From JBGTSJ01 sp041940305 (GTDB taxonomy: Bacteria > Planctomycetota > Planctomycetia > Planctomycetales > Planctomycetaceae): DNA of 64,000 nt. The position numbers and the translations under genes are program-made. The DNA is taken from contig JBGTSJ010000007.1 in assembly GCA_041940305.1 (NCBI GenBank), positions 1 to 64,000 of the forward strand, given 5' to 3'. Of this stretch, positions 41,967 to 49,776 are shown one piece after another. Below the pieces are notes generated by a model that ran no database searches, was not told the origin of the DNA, and was given only the letters and a program-made list of their open reading frames with translations. Numbering within the stretch: the stretch's first letter is position 1; each line of letters begins with the position of its first letter.

Positions 41967-42265
41967 CACGACGCCACATGTTCAAACTGCAGAACGCGGT
42001 TCTTTCCCGGCACCAGCTTCAGCCCCCGCGGTATCCCCGCGTGCGCCTCCTGGTATTGATGCCCCCGATGCCACGACTGGAAGTGCTGTTCCGTTTCCCA
42101 GAATGTCATCAGCCAGAACGCCGCCGGCTCATCCCGCGGACAGAGCACCTCCATCCGCACGAACCCCGGCGCGGAGTCCACCAGATGCGGCCGGCGCCGA
42201 AACGCCTCCCTCACCTCCCCCTCCATTCCGTTTGCCACGGTGAACTGACTGATCGCAACGAACAT
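41966..42265 (-). CDS. Antibiotic biosynthesis monooxygenase (ABM)-domain protein
   Basis: A 99-residue ferredoxin-like alpha+beta protein of the ABM/IsdG superfamily: MFVAISQFTVANGMEGEVREAF, PGFVRMEVLCPRDEPAAFWLMTFWETEQHFQSWHRGHQYQEAH. Members include quinone-forming monooxygenases and heme-degrading enzymes. The start at 42265 is used; it ends in a TGATG overlap with the B12-binding gene, making it the first gene of a three-gene coupled operon. Whether it acts on heme or tetrapyrrole-like compounds, which would be of interest next to a B12 sensor, cannot be told from the sequence. The 500-bp upstream spacer 42266-42765 shows no other gene. Confidence 0.82.
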   Translation of the reverse strand: MFVAISQFTVANGMEGEVREAFRRRPHLVDSAPGFVRMEVLCPRDEPAAFWLMTFWETEQHFQSWHRGHQYQEAHAGIPRGLKLVPGKNRVLQFEHVAS

Positions 42266-42765
42266 CCAAATCCCACAACAGTGAGCGTGCCACTCCGATT
42301 TGCCAGTAAAACAGAGTATCAAAGCCCGCGACCCCTTCCAACAAGGCTGATTCGTCGTCCCAGGGCAACCAACTTCGGCCAGCGTTGCCCTGCTTATTCC
42401 GGATCAGTCTCGGTTGACAAATCACCGTCCGCCGCCCCTGAGATCGGGCAAGCAGGCCACCGGCCTGGACGCCCGGATTCAGTCATCCTGGGGCGTATTC
42501 GATACGGGAGCAGTTGCTCAGCGCCCCGACGGGGAAAGCCGTCGCACGGGACACGTAACCCGGCGTTGCTGCGCTTGCCGATTGATTTCGGGCTGAGGCG
42601 CCGTCGCGACCATTCCGATCGCCAATGTCGACCGCTCCCGGAATGCGGTGATGGTCAGCGCGATGTCGAGACCGGCCTCAGGCGCTCGGCGACGGGTCGA
42701 CAGTGGCCTGCCACCGCGATGGGCTCCACCGTGCCAGGGAAGTCGTGTCAGCGTACGATTGTGGC

Positions 42766-43674
42766 ATGTCCGAGTCCCATCGCAGTCCCGTCCGGCACTT
42801 CGACGAACTGGACCGCATTCCACTTCTCCTCGACGGTCCCACCGGCACCGAACTCTCTCGCCGCGGCTACGACGTCAACGTCCCGGGCTGGTCCGCTTCC
42901 GCGCTCGTTCACGCAGCGGAACTCCTCCGCTCCATCCACGCCGACTACGTCGCCGCCGGGGCGGCACTGATCACCGCGAACACCTTCCGCACCCACGCCC
43001 GCAACGTGGAACAGGCTGCACTCGGGCAGTCGGCAGCCGAACTGACCAACCACGCCGTCCGGCTGGCCCGCGAGGCCGCCGGCGGCCGCGCCCTCATCGC
43101 CGGTTCCCAGGCCCCGTTGGAGGATTGCTACTCCCCGCACCTCGTGCCGCCCGACTCAGAGCTGCGCGGCGAACACCGTTCTCACGCCCATAATCTCGCT
43201 GCGGCTGGAGCGGACCTGATCCTCATCGAAACCATGAGCACCATCCGCGAAGCCGTCGCCGCCTCCGAGGCCGCGCGGGAAACCGGGCTCCCGTTCTTCG
43301 TCAGCTTCGTCTGCCGCGCCGACCCCGCCGGACGCCTCCTCTCCGGCGAATCCCTCGCCGACGCCGCGCGGGCCATCCTCCCCCACGGCCCTACCGCCCT
43401 CCTCATCAACTGCCTCCCCGCTCCCGCCGCTGCTCAGCTCCTCCCCCAACTCCGCGCCGCGGCTCCCGATCTCCCGCTCGGCGTCTATGCCAACACCGCC
43501 CAACTCCAACCCGACGGCCGCTGGACCGACACCCCCGCCACCGATCCAGCCATCTACGCCCGCCACGCTGCCGACTGGCTCGCCGCCGGCGCCAAAATCA
43601 TCGGAGGCTGCTGCGGCGCCACTCCCGCCCACATCGCGGCGCTCGCTGACCAACCTCGTCAGCTGCGGACCTAA
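42766..43674 (+). CDS. Homocysteine S-methyltransferase family protein
   Basis: Zn-dependent methyltransferase barrel that moves a methyl group to homocysteine or related thiols (MmuM/BhmT/MetH N-domain family). It opens with PLLLDGPTGTELSRRGYDV, contains NTFRTHARN, IETMSTIREA and the zinc cysteines in LLINCLPA and IIGGCCGATPAHI. 302 aa, single domain, without B12 or pterin domains, so the methyl donor is probably S-methylmethionine, SAM or a betaine-like compound. The ATG at 42766 is the first with family homology. It is divergent from the B12 sensor operon; a functional link through methionine/B12 metabolism is possible but not shown. Confidence 0.9.
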   Translation: MSESHRSPVRHFDELDRIPLLLDGPTGTELSRRGYDVNVPGWSASALVHAAELLRSIHADYVAAGAALITANTFRTHARNVEQAALGQSAAELTNHAVRLAREAAGGRALIAGSQAPLEDCYSPHLVPPDSELRGEHRSHAHNLAAAGADLILIETMSTIREAVAASEAARETGLPFFVSFVCRADPAGRLLSGESLADAARAILPHGPTALLINCLPAPAAAQLLPQLRAAAPDLPLGVYANTAQLQPDGRWTDTPATDPAIYARHAADWLAAGAKIIGGCCGATPAHIAALADQPRQLRT

Positions 43675-44292
43675 GAGATAGCATCGGTGCCTCTCCAAGG
43701 TGAGCTGTGATGCCTTGTCCCGAAGAACCAGACGAACGGAGATCGAAGCGACAGCCGGAACTGGGTTGGTACCACGTCATTAATCTGCTGCTCTGCGTGC
43801 TCGCGCGACGCGATCATCGCCGGTTCTGCGTCGCCAAGGCTGATACAGCCGTGCCCCCTCGTCTCTTCTCGCGTCTTTGAGCCTCAGCGACCTGGCGTCG
43901 CTCTTCCCCTCTCCCCTCTGCACCCAATTCGCGCACACCACCGCGCAACTCCCCCTAATCAGGTAGACCGCCAGATCGGCCACCGGAGCCGCGCGATGCC
44001 TGATCTCCCACTGACCAGTTTCTCACAAACTGGCGGCAACTTTGCGAAAACTTATCACCAACCTGGCCACCCCCCCCACACCCCGCGCAAGTTGAAAAGT
44101 GGAAAGTTGCCCAACCCCCAGGCACTTCGCCACGCAACCGGACGCCCCGAATTCCCCCAACTTTTGATTTCGTTGTACGAACTTCCAATACGGGATAGAC
44201 TTCATGCGTAATCTCCGATGAAAATGGGCAACAACCGGGCGCGGAGACCGTCCGCGCCGGCTTCCACTTGCCTGCAAGACGGGACGGCTGTC
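43675..44292. other. Intergenic region without a recognised gene
   Basis: 618 bp. Short open frames here have no coding character. It holds an AT-richer part near 44020-44200, including the inverted text GTTTCTCACAAACTGG, and the candidate promoter described separately. I see no tRNA or riboswitch. Confidence 0.5.
44173..44201 (+). promoter_or_regulatory. Candidate sigma70-type promoter for the coiled-coil membrane protein
   Basis: TTGTAC (44173-44178), a 17-base spacer, and TAGACT (44196-44201), about 90 bases before the ATG at 44293. Matches are 4 of 6 in each box, so support is weak. Confidence 0.25.
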
Positions 44293-45924
44293 ATGAGCGA
44301 GTTCCCCCAGTCGCAGCGGCTGCTTCAGCGGGTCATCTGGCGGATGTACGCCGTGCGGCTTGCCCGGCGCGTGTTCGTGTGGTTCGTCGTGGCGGCCACG
44401 CTGTATGCGATCGCGCTGCTCACCGCCCGGCTGACCGGGTTGATCACGGACGTTTTCGCGCCCGAGACGCTGTGGTTCATCCCCGCGGCCGCGGTGGTGC
44501 TGGGACTGCTCTCGACCCGCCGCCCGAGCCTGGAAGACGCGGCCCGCCGTACTGATACCGGCCAGGGAACGAAGGACCTGTTCCTCACGCTGACGATGCT
44601 TGACCGGTGCGCGGGCGAGTACAAGCCGCTGGTGGGCCGCGATGCCGAGCAGCGTGCCAAGGCACTGCACGCCGAGCAGGTTGTTCCGTTCGACTGGCAG
44701 AAGCCGTCGCTGCTGGGAGGGGTCGTTGCGCCGGCGACCATCGGCCTGCTGGCGCTGGGGATCTTCTTCCTGCCGTCGCTCGATCCGTTCGCGGTCCAGG
44801 CGCAGGCGAAAGAGGAAGCGACGCGCGCCGAGCGGCTGGCCGAGTCCCGCAAGGAGACGGAGGTCCGCCGCGCCCAGCTGACGCAGCGCAAGGAAACCGA
44901 CGACGAGAACTCGGAAGAGGTCGCGCAGGCGCTGGAGCGGCTGCAGGCGGACTTCCGCAAGATGCGCAAGGACCAGAAGATCCCCAACGCCGAGCGGCTG
45001 GCCGTGAATCAGAAGGACCTTGGCGAGAAGTGGCGGAAGCTCAACGCCGAGCAGCTCAAGCAGCTGATGAACTCGGAGAACCTCGACCAGCGGTTTGGCG
45101 GCGAGGACGCCGAGCAGTTCCGCGAATGGCAGAAGGAGCTGCAGCAGGGTTCGGCGGACGCGCTGGAGCAGGCGATGGAGGAACTGAAGGAAGACCTGCA
45201 GCAGCTGGCGAAGACGGATGATCCGGTCGAGCGCAGCGAGATGAAGCGGAAGATCGAGAAGCAGCTGCGCGAGATGTCGGAGTTCGCGGCGAACGAGGCC
45301 GGTTCGCCGCAGCTGGCGGCCGCGCTGCAGCGGGCGATGGACCAGATGGAGGCCATGCAGAACAGCGAATCCGAAGCGCTGGAGGCGGAAGCGCTGGCGG
45401 CGATCCAGGAGTCGATGGAGCTGGCGCAGATGGAGGCGCAGGAACTGGCTCAGGCCGCGCGCGACCTCCAGTCGCTGGAGGAGGCCCTCAATCTGATCAG
45501 CATGGCCAAGCAGCTGAACGCTGAGGAGATGCTGGACGGGGAGAGCGCCGAGGCCGCACAGTCACTGGCCGATTACGCCGAGATGTATGCGCAGATGATG
45601 GCCGACATGCAGGGGATGGGCGAACTCGGCGGCGAAGGATTCGGCGAGGGGGGCGAGGCGCCGGAGGATGAAACGGTCGAGACCGAGTTCGTCGACGAGA
45701 CTTCGAAGTCGGCGATTCAGAAGGGGAAGATCCTGCTGTCGATGAAGACGAAGGGGCTCAGCGACACGGGAGAGGCGGTGAAGGAGTACCGGGACGCCAT
45801 TGAAGACGTGAAGCAGGGAGCGGCCGAGGCCATCGAGCAGGAGGAAATTCCTCCCGGGTACATCGAGGCGATCCAGAAGTACTTCGACAAGATCGAGACC
45901 GTTGATGCCGCCGAGCCGCAGTAG
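44293..45924 (+). CDS. Membrane protein with long Glu/Gln-rich coiled coil
   Basis: 543 aa. Three N-terminal hydrophobic segments (FVWFVVAATLYAIALLTARL, LWFIPAAAVVLGLLS, GGVVAPATIGLLALGIFFLPSL) are followed from about residue 180 by a long, highly charged helical region rich in Ala, Glu, Gln and Met (for example QLAKTDDPVERSEMKRKIEKQ), ending in a Gly/Glu-rich linker and a short C-terminal helical segment. The architecture recalls DUF4175-type proteins often encoded with MoxR/VWA genes, which appear from 51663 on, but I cannot assign a family with confidence. The start at 44293 (MSEFPQ) is preferred over 44218. Function unknown. Confidence 0.8.
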   Translation: MSEFPQSQRLLQRVIWRMYAVRLARRVFVWFVVAATLYAIALLTARLTGLITDVFAPETLWFIPAAAVVLGLLSTRRPSLEDAARRTDTGQGTKDLFLTLTMLDRCAGEYKPLVGRDAEQRAKALHAEQVVPFDWQKPSLLGGVVAPATIGLLALGIFFLPSLDPFAVQAQAKEEATRAERLAESRKETEVRRAQLTQRKETDDENSEEVAQALERLQADFRKMRKDQKIPNAERLAVNQKDLGEKWRKLNAEQLKQLMNSENLDQRFGGEDAEQFREWQKELQQGSADALEQAMEELKEDLQQLAKTDDPVERSEMKRKIEKQLREMSEFAANEAGSPQLAAALQRAMDQMEAMQNSESEALEAEALAAIQESMELAQMEAQELAQAARDLQSLEEALNLISMAKQLNAEEMLDGESAEAAQSLADYAEMYAQMMADMQGMGELGGEGFGEGGEAPEDETVETEFVDETSKSAIQKGKILLSMKTKGLSDTGEAVKEYRDAIEDVKQGAAEAIEQEEIPPGYIEAIQKYFDKIETVDAAEPQ

Positions 45925-45968
45925 GGGCCGCGGATGACGCGGATCGGGGGGATTGACGCAGATCTGGA
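45921..45968. repeat. Family A repeat, single arm
   Basis: TAGGGGCCGCGGATGACGCG begins in the stop codon of the coiled-coil gene and continues GATTGACGCAGATC. It fills half of the spacer before the solute-binding protein gene. Confidence 0.75.
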
Positions 45969-46014
45969 CAGGGCGGCACGCGGGGACGCGGGTGACCGGC
46001 AGATCGTGGGGATC

Positions 46015-47049
46015 ATGAGGGCTCCGATTTCGCCCGGCCGGATATGGCCGTGCTGCATCCTGCTGGCCGCAGTTCTCGCCGTGGGCTGTCCCGGGTCGGG
46101 GCCGGAGGGGGACCCTCTGGTCGTGTACTGCTCGCACGACTCGATCTACTCGGAAGAGGTGCTGCGGCGGTTTGAGGAGGAGACCGGGGTGCCGGTGTCG
46201 GTGAAGTTCGACACCGAAGCGACCAAGTCGCTGGGGCTGGTCAATCTCCTCATCGCGGAGAAGCAGAACCCGCGGTGCGATGTGTTCTGGAACAACCAGT
46301 CGCAGAGCACCGTGCAGCTGGAAGATGAGGGAGTGCTGCTCCCCTATACCGGTTCCGGTTACGAGCGGATCCCGGGTTCGTTCAAGGATTCGGAAGGACA
46401 CTGGGCGGGGTTCGGAGCGCGGCTGCGGGTGTTTATCGTCAACACCGACAACATGGAGCCGAGCGAGGAGGCGATCGCCGAGCGGCTGGCAGCCGACGAT
46501 CTGTCCCGAGTCGCGATGGCGAAGCCGCTGTACGGCACCACGCTGACCCAGTATGCGGTGCACTGGCATCAATGGGGGCCCGAGAGGGTGCAGGAGTGGC
46601 ATCGGGACTTGCGGGCGCGCGGCCTGCGGGAGGCGAGCGGCAACGGGCAGGTCAAGGACTTGGTCGCGGCGGGCGTGTGCGACTTCGGCTGGACCGACAC
46701 TGACGACTTCTACGTCGCGGAGGACGCCGGGATGCCGGTGGCCATGGTGCCGGTCCGCGTCGACGGCGGCGCGACGATCTCCATTCCGAACACGGTCGCG
46801 CTGATCCACGGATCGAGCATCGTCGAGCAGGCGCAGCAGCTGGCGGATTATCTGCTGTCTGCGGAGAACGAGCTGGCGCTGTCGCGCTCGAAGGCGCGGC
46901 AGATCCCGCTGGGGCCGGTGGACGAGTCGCAGCTGCCGGACGACGTGCGGCAGCTTAAGGAATGGGCGGCGGACGGGTATGATCTGAACCAGCTCGCGGC
47001 GGCGCACCGCGAGTGTCTCGACTGGCTGAAGACGGAGTACCTGGAGTGA
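46015..47049 (+). CDS. ABC transporter solute-binding lipoprotein, Fe(3+)/AfuA-like
   Basis: Periplasmic binding protein of the iron/thiamine/spermidine cluster. A signal ending in a lipobox-like LAVLAVGC suggests a lipoprotein. The mature part starts LVVYCSHDSIYSEEVLRRFEEETG and contains DTEATKSLGLVNLLIAEKQNPRCDVFWNN, GFGARLRVFIVNT and GTTLTQYAVHW, all typical of AfuA/FbpA-like proteins. 344 aa from the ATG at 46015; the open frame upstream lies in a repeat. Its stop overlaps the permease start by 4 bp (GTGA). Iron as substrate is inferred from family; other cations or phosphates are possible. Confidence 0.88.
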   Translation: MRAPISPGRIWPCCILLAAVLAVGCPGSGPEGDPLVVYCSHDSIYSEEVLRRFEEETGVPVSVKFDTEATKSLGLVNLLIAEKQNPRCDVFWNNQSQSTVQLEDEGVLLPYTGSGYERIPGSFKDSEGHWAGFGARLRVFIVNTDNMEPSEEAIAERLAADDLSRVAMAKPLYGTTLTQYAVHWHQWGPERVQEWHRDLRARGLREASGNGQVKDLVAAGVCDFGWTDTDDFYVAEDAGMPVAMVPVRVDGGATISIPNTVALIHGSSIVEQAQQLADYLLSAENELALSRSKARQIPLGPVDESQLPDDVRQLKEWAADGYDLNQLAAAHRECLDWLKTEYLE

Positions 47050-48650
47050 GCCTGACGGCGGCCTGCGGTTGGACGCTCTGCCGCGCCGTGCTGGTCGCTC
47101 TCCTCGTCCTGCCCGCGGCCTGGGGACTGCGCAGCCGGCTGGACGGCATGCGTCCCGGACAGCGCACGCTCCTCTGGACGCTGCTGCTGACGGCGTTCTT
47201 CACTCCGGCCCTGCTGACCGGCTACGCCTACTCCAAGTGGTCGCTGGCGCTGATCCGCTATCCGCTGTGGAACGAAGCGCTGTACGCCGCCCTGCTCACG
47301 TTCCGGCTGATCCCTGTGGGCGGCATCATTCTGCAGTTCTGCCCCCCGCCGCCGCTTTCGCCGGAGGGACTGCACTGCGCGCGGCTGGCGGCGGAGCGAA
47401 GCGGCGGTCCGGTCCGGCTGCGGTTTCTGCTGCCGTTCGCGATGCGGGGCGAGATGCGGAATGCGCTGCCGGTGTTCTGCGTGGTGTGGCTGCTGGCGTT
47501 CCAGGAGTTCGAGACGGCGTCGCTGATGGGGACGGCATCGTGGACGGTCTGGCTATTCGATGCACAGGCCGGCGGGATCATCCTCGGAGAGTCGCTGGAC
47601 CGAGCACTGTTGCCGATGGCGTGCCAGCTGCTGGTGATTGGATTGTTCGCCGTGTTTGCACTGCAAAGCCGCCGGCTGCCGTCGGCGCGGCGGCGGGAAC
47701 CGGGGAGAGTGTCGCCGCTGCGGGACGCCGCGGCCTGGGGGGTCGCGGTCGCGGCGGCGGCCGTGGCGACCTTCATTCCCCTGATGCTCCTCGGGCGGGA
47801 TGCCGTACAGGGGATCTCCGGGATGTTGCGAAGCCGGGAGATGGTCCGTGAGATCGGGATTGCCGGGGCGTTTGGACTGGTCTCGGGACTGGCGGCGGCG
47901 GCACTGGCGTACGGAGTGCGGCGGGGAATGGATCGAGTGCGGGGGGCGCGAGCGACGGTTGGCGATGATGGCCTTCAGGTTGATCGCGGAGCGAAGACTG
48001 AAATGGCCCCTCAACCCCGGCCCCTCTCCCCGCATGAGGCGGCGTGGGGTGGCACGCTTGGCAGCGGGGAGAGGGGGGAAGCGAACGGAACGCGTTCTCT
48101 GCGGAACGCCGGGCCGGGATGGATCATGGCGTGTGTGGGGCTGGCGGCGATGCTGCCGGGTCTGCTGGGATCGCTGGTGGTGAGCCTGGTGGTGTTGCGG
48201 GCGTTCCAGTGGCCGGTGCTCAACACGTTGTACGACACGCCGCTCCCGGCCGTGGTGGCGCTGGTGTGGTACCTGCTGCCGCGTGCGGTGCTGCTGCAGC
48301 TACTGTTCGGCGCGCTCAGCCGGCAGTCGAATGCGCATGCGGCGGCGCTGCTGGCGCACTCGGCTTCGGTTCATCAGCGACGGGCCGGGGGGGAACTCGT
48401 CTGGCGATTGCGGTGGCGATACCAGTTCCTCGCGGCGGGGATCCTGTGCGTGTGGGGTTATCTGGAACTGACGCCGGTGGCGATCCTCGCGCCGCCCGGC
48501 ATGACGTCTGCGCCCGTGCGGCTGTACAACCTGATGCACTATGGCCGCAGTTACGTGGTGGCGGCGATGACGCTCGTCGCGATGGCGGTGCCGCCGGCGG
48601 TGCTGGTGGCGGCGGGAGGGGTCAGGCGGGTGTGGGCGGCAGTGCGGTGA
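47046..48650 (+). CDS. ABC transporter permease, two-domain (FbpB/AfuB-like)
   Basis: Inner-membrane channel of the importer, 534 aa with about 12 helices in two halves. The EAA-like loops are around LRFLLPFAMRGEMRNALPVF (first half) and ELVWRLRWRYQFLAAG (second half). The GTG start at 47046 overlaps the upstream stop (GTGA). Residues about 322-345, between the two halves, are encoded by a palindromic element that is identical in its arms to the one in the GTPase 2 gene; codons 300-330 therefore are of repeat origin. The ATPase is encoded 1.1 kb further on the same strand. Confidence 0.85.
   Translation: MSLTAACGWTLCRAVLVALLVLPAAWGLRSRLDGMRPGQRTLLWTLLLTAFFTPALLTGYAYSKWSLALIRYPLWNEALYAALLTFRLIPVGGIILQFCPPPPLSPEGLHCARLAAERSGGPVRLRFLLPFAMRGEMRNALPVFCVVWLLAFQEFETASLMGTASWTVWLFDAQAGGIILGESLDRALLPMACQLLVIGLFAVFALQSRRLPSARRREPGRVSPLRDAAAWGVAVAAAAVATFIPLMLLGRDAVQGISGMLRSREMVREIGIAGAFGLVSGLAAAALAYGVRRGMDRVRGARATVGDDGLQVDRGAKTEMAPQPRPLSPHEAAWGGTLGSGERGEANGTRSLRNAGPGWIMACVGLAAMLPGLLGSLVVSLVVLRAFQWPVLNTLYDTPLPAVVALVWYLLPRAVLLQLLFGALSRQSNAHAAALLAHSASVHQRRAGGELVWRLRWRYQFLAAGILCVWGYLELTPVAILAPPGMTSAPVRLYNLMHYGRSYVVAAMTLVAMAVPPAVLVAAGGVRRVWAAVR
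48009..48075. repeat. Palindromic element (CCCCTCTCCCCGC family) inserted in frame in the permease
   Basis: CCCCTCAACCCCGG, then the arm CCCCTCTCCCCGC (48020-48032) and its exact complement at 48063-48075. The reading frame crosses the whole element without a stop, giving PQPRPLSPHEAAWGG and GSGERGE. Confidence 0.9.
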
Positions 48651-48895
48651 CGGCGGCCAGAGCGCTTTGCAGAACTGTGCTTCGTGTACCGCAGACGGTC
48701 CAGGTCCACGTTTGCACGTGCCAGTCCATTTGCCGGGGTTTCGGTGCCGAGCTTACCAACCAACGTATTTTGGTACAGCGGGGCGCGTGATGGCTGCTCG
48801 CCCGTGTAGGCGGGGTGTCGGCTTCGTCTTTCACGGGTTATATCGCCGGGCAGACGACGCCCTCCCAGCAGGCGGCCACCGGGGGATGCACGGCA

Positions 48896-49192
48896 ATGAT
48901 GCGACTGCGGCTATCACTCTGGATCGCGCTCACGTTCATTCTGACGCCCACGATGTGCTTTATCGCGTGGTTAGTCGGGTATGGTCCCGGTGGTCTCCGC
49001 GAGTTTCGCAGCGGATACATGCTACCCGACCTGGTCTGGACGATGATCATCCTTGGTGTGATTAACTTCGTCAGCGTGTTCGCATCGGACACGCCCAAAG
49101 GCCAATTCATTGCAGTCTTTGCCGTGGGCGTGCCGTTCCTGCTCGCATTGCTTTACTGGTTCGGCATTGCAGCAGCCATCGCACACGTGTAG
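48896..49192 (+). CDS. Small membrane protein, 98 aa
   Basis: Starts MMRLRLSLWIALTFILTP at an ATG at 48896. Three hydrophobic helices are clear: LWIALTFILTPTMCFIAWLVG, LVWTMIILGVINFVSVFA and FIAVFAVGVPFLLALLYWFGIAAAIA. No recognised family. It lies between the permease and the ATPase of the iron-type importer on the same strand, in a region of lower GC than its surroundings, and may be unrelated to the transporter. Confidence 0.55.
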   Translation: MMRLRLSLWIALTFILTPTMCFIAWLVGYGPGGLREFRSGYMLPDLVWTMIILGVINFVSVFASDTPKGQFIAVFAVGVPFLLALLYWFGIAAAIAHV

Positions 49193-49776
49193 TGCAGAAC
49201 ACAAAACGCAGGGCAGGCTGATGGGCCACCCGGCGTGCGTGGGTTATGGTGGTGGGCTGCGGGCTACTTGGGGAGCCTGTACCGGCCATCATCGTCCCGC
49301 ACGATGTGTCCAATGAACCGAGCTGATGTGCGCTGCGCCGCGTCGTTACCCGGCATGAATGCCGGGCCGACTACAGAAGGTGTCACATGGAGATCTCCAT
49401 GCATCGCCCGTATTGTCCATGCATAACGCCACAGACTGAACTGCGAACCGCTCCAGGAGGGGGGGAAAGCGATCCAACGGACGTGGGGGATGAGGCGTAG
49501 TGGTGGGAACGGGATTGGGGGCGCGGGCGGTGCGTTGTGCCCTCACCCCCGGCCCCTCTCCTGCGATGGTGCGGTACTGTCATTGACACTGTTCGCGCGG
49601 GAGAGGGGGGTACTTCATGCGGCGGAATGGAGACTGGCGGGGGGTGGCGATACAATTCAGACACATTGTGTGAAATGCAGGATCGCCGGACGATTCCGTC
49701 CGCGTGCGGTCCGGCAGCGGCTGGGAGCGAACAGCGGAGTCGGGTCGCCTGATTGCGGTCCGGCCGACGGGACCCT
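49193..49776. other. Intergenic region with repeat remnants
   Basis: 584 bp without a convincing gene. It holds a CATGAATGCCGGGCC repeat near 49357-49375 (also at 54917-54935) and the non-coding copy of the CCCCTCTCC palindrome at 49541-49608. Confidence 0.55.
49541..49608. repeat. Non-coding copy of the CCCCTCTCC palindromic element
   Basis: CCTCACCCCCGGCCCCTCTC and, inverted, GGAGAGGGG at 49600-49608. It shares the CCGGCCCCTCTCC core with the two copies that lie inside coding sequences. Confidence 0.8.

Noticed and set aside
42600..42765. Text resembling a cobalamin riboswitch (CCACTGT-like, GGTGGAG-like) on the minus strand upstream of the B12-sensor operon
   Set aside because: The conserved blocks are incomplete and badly spaced, no clear B12 box is present, and it lies more than 300 bp from the operon start.
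43780..43983. Short open frame on the minus strand in the 43675-44292 spacer
   Set aside because: Composition is arginine-rich shadow-like, with no motif, ribosome binding site or partner gene.
45934..46014. N-terminal extension MTRIGGIDADL of the solute-binding protein
   Set aside because: These codons are a translated family A repeat; the signal peptide begins at 46015.
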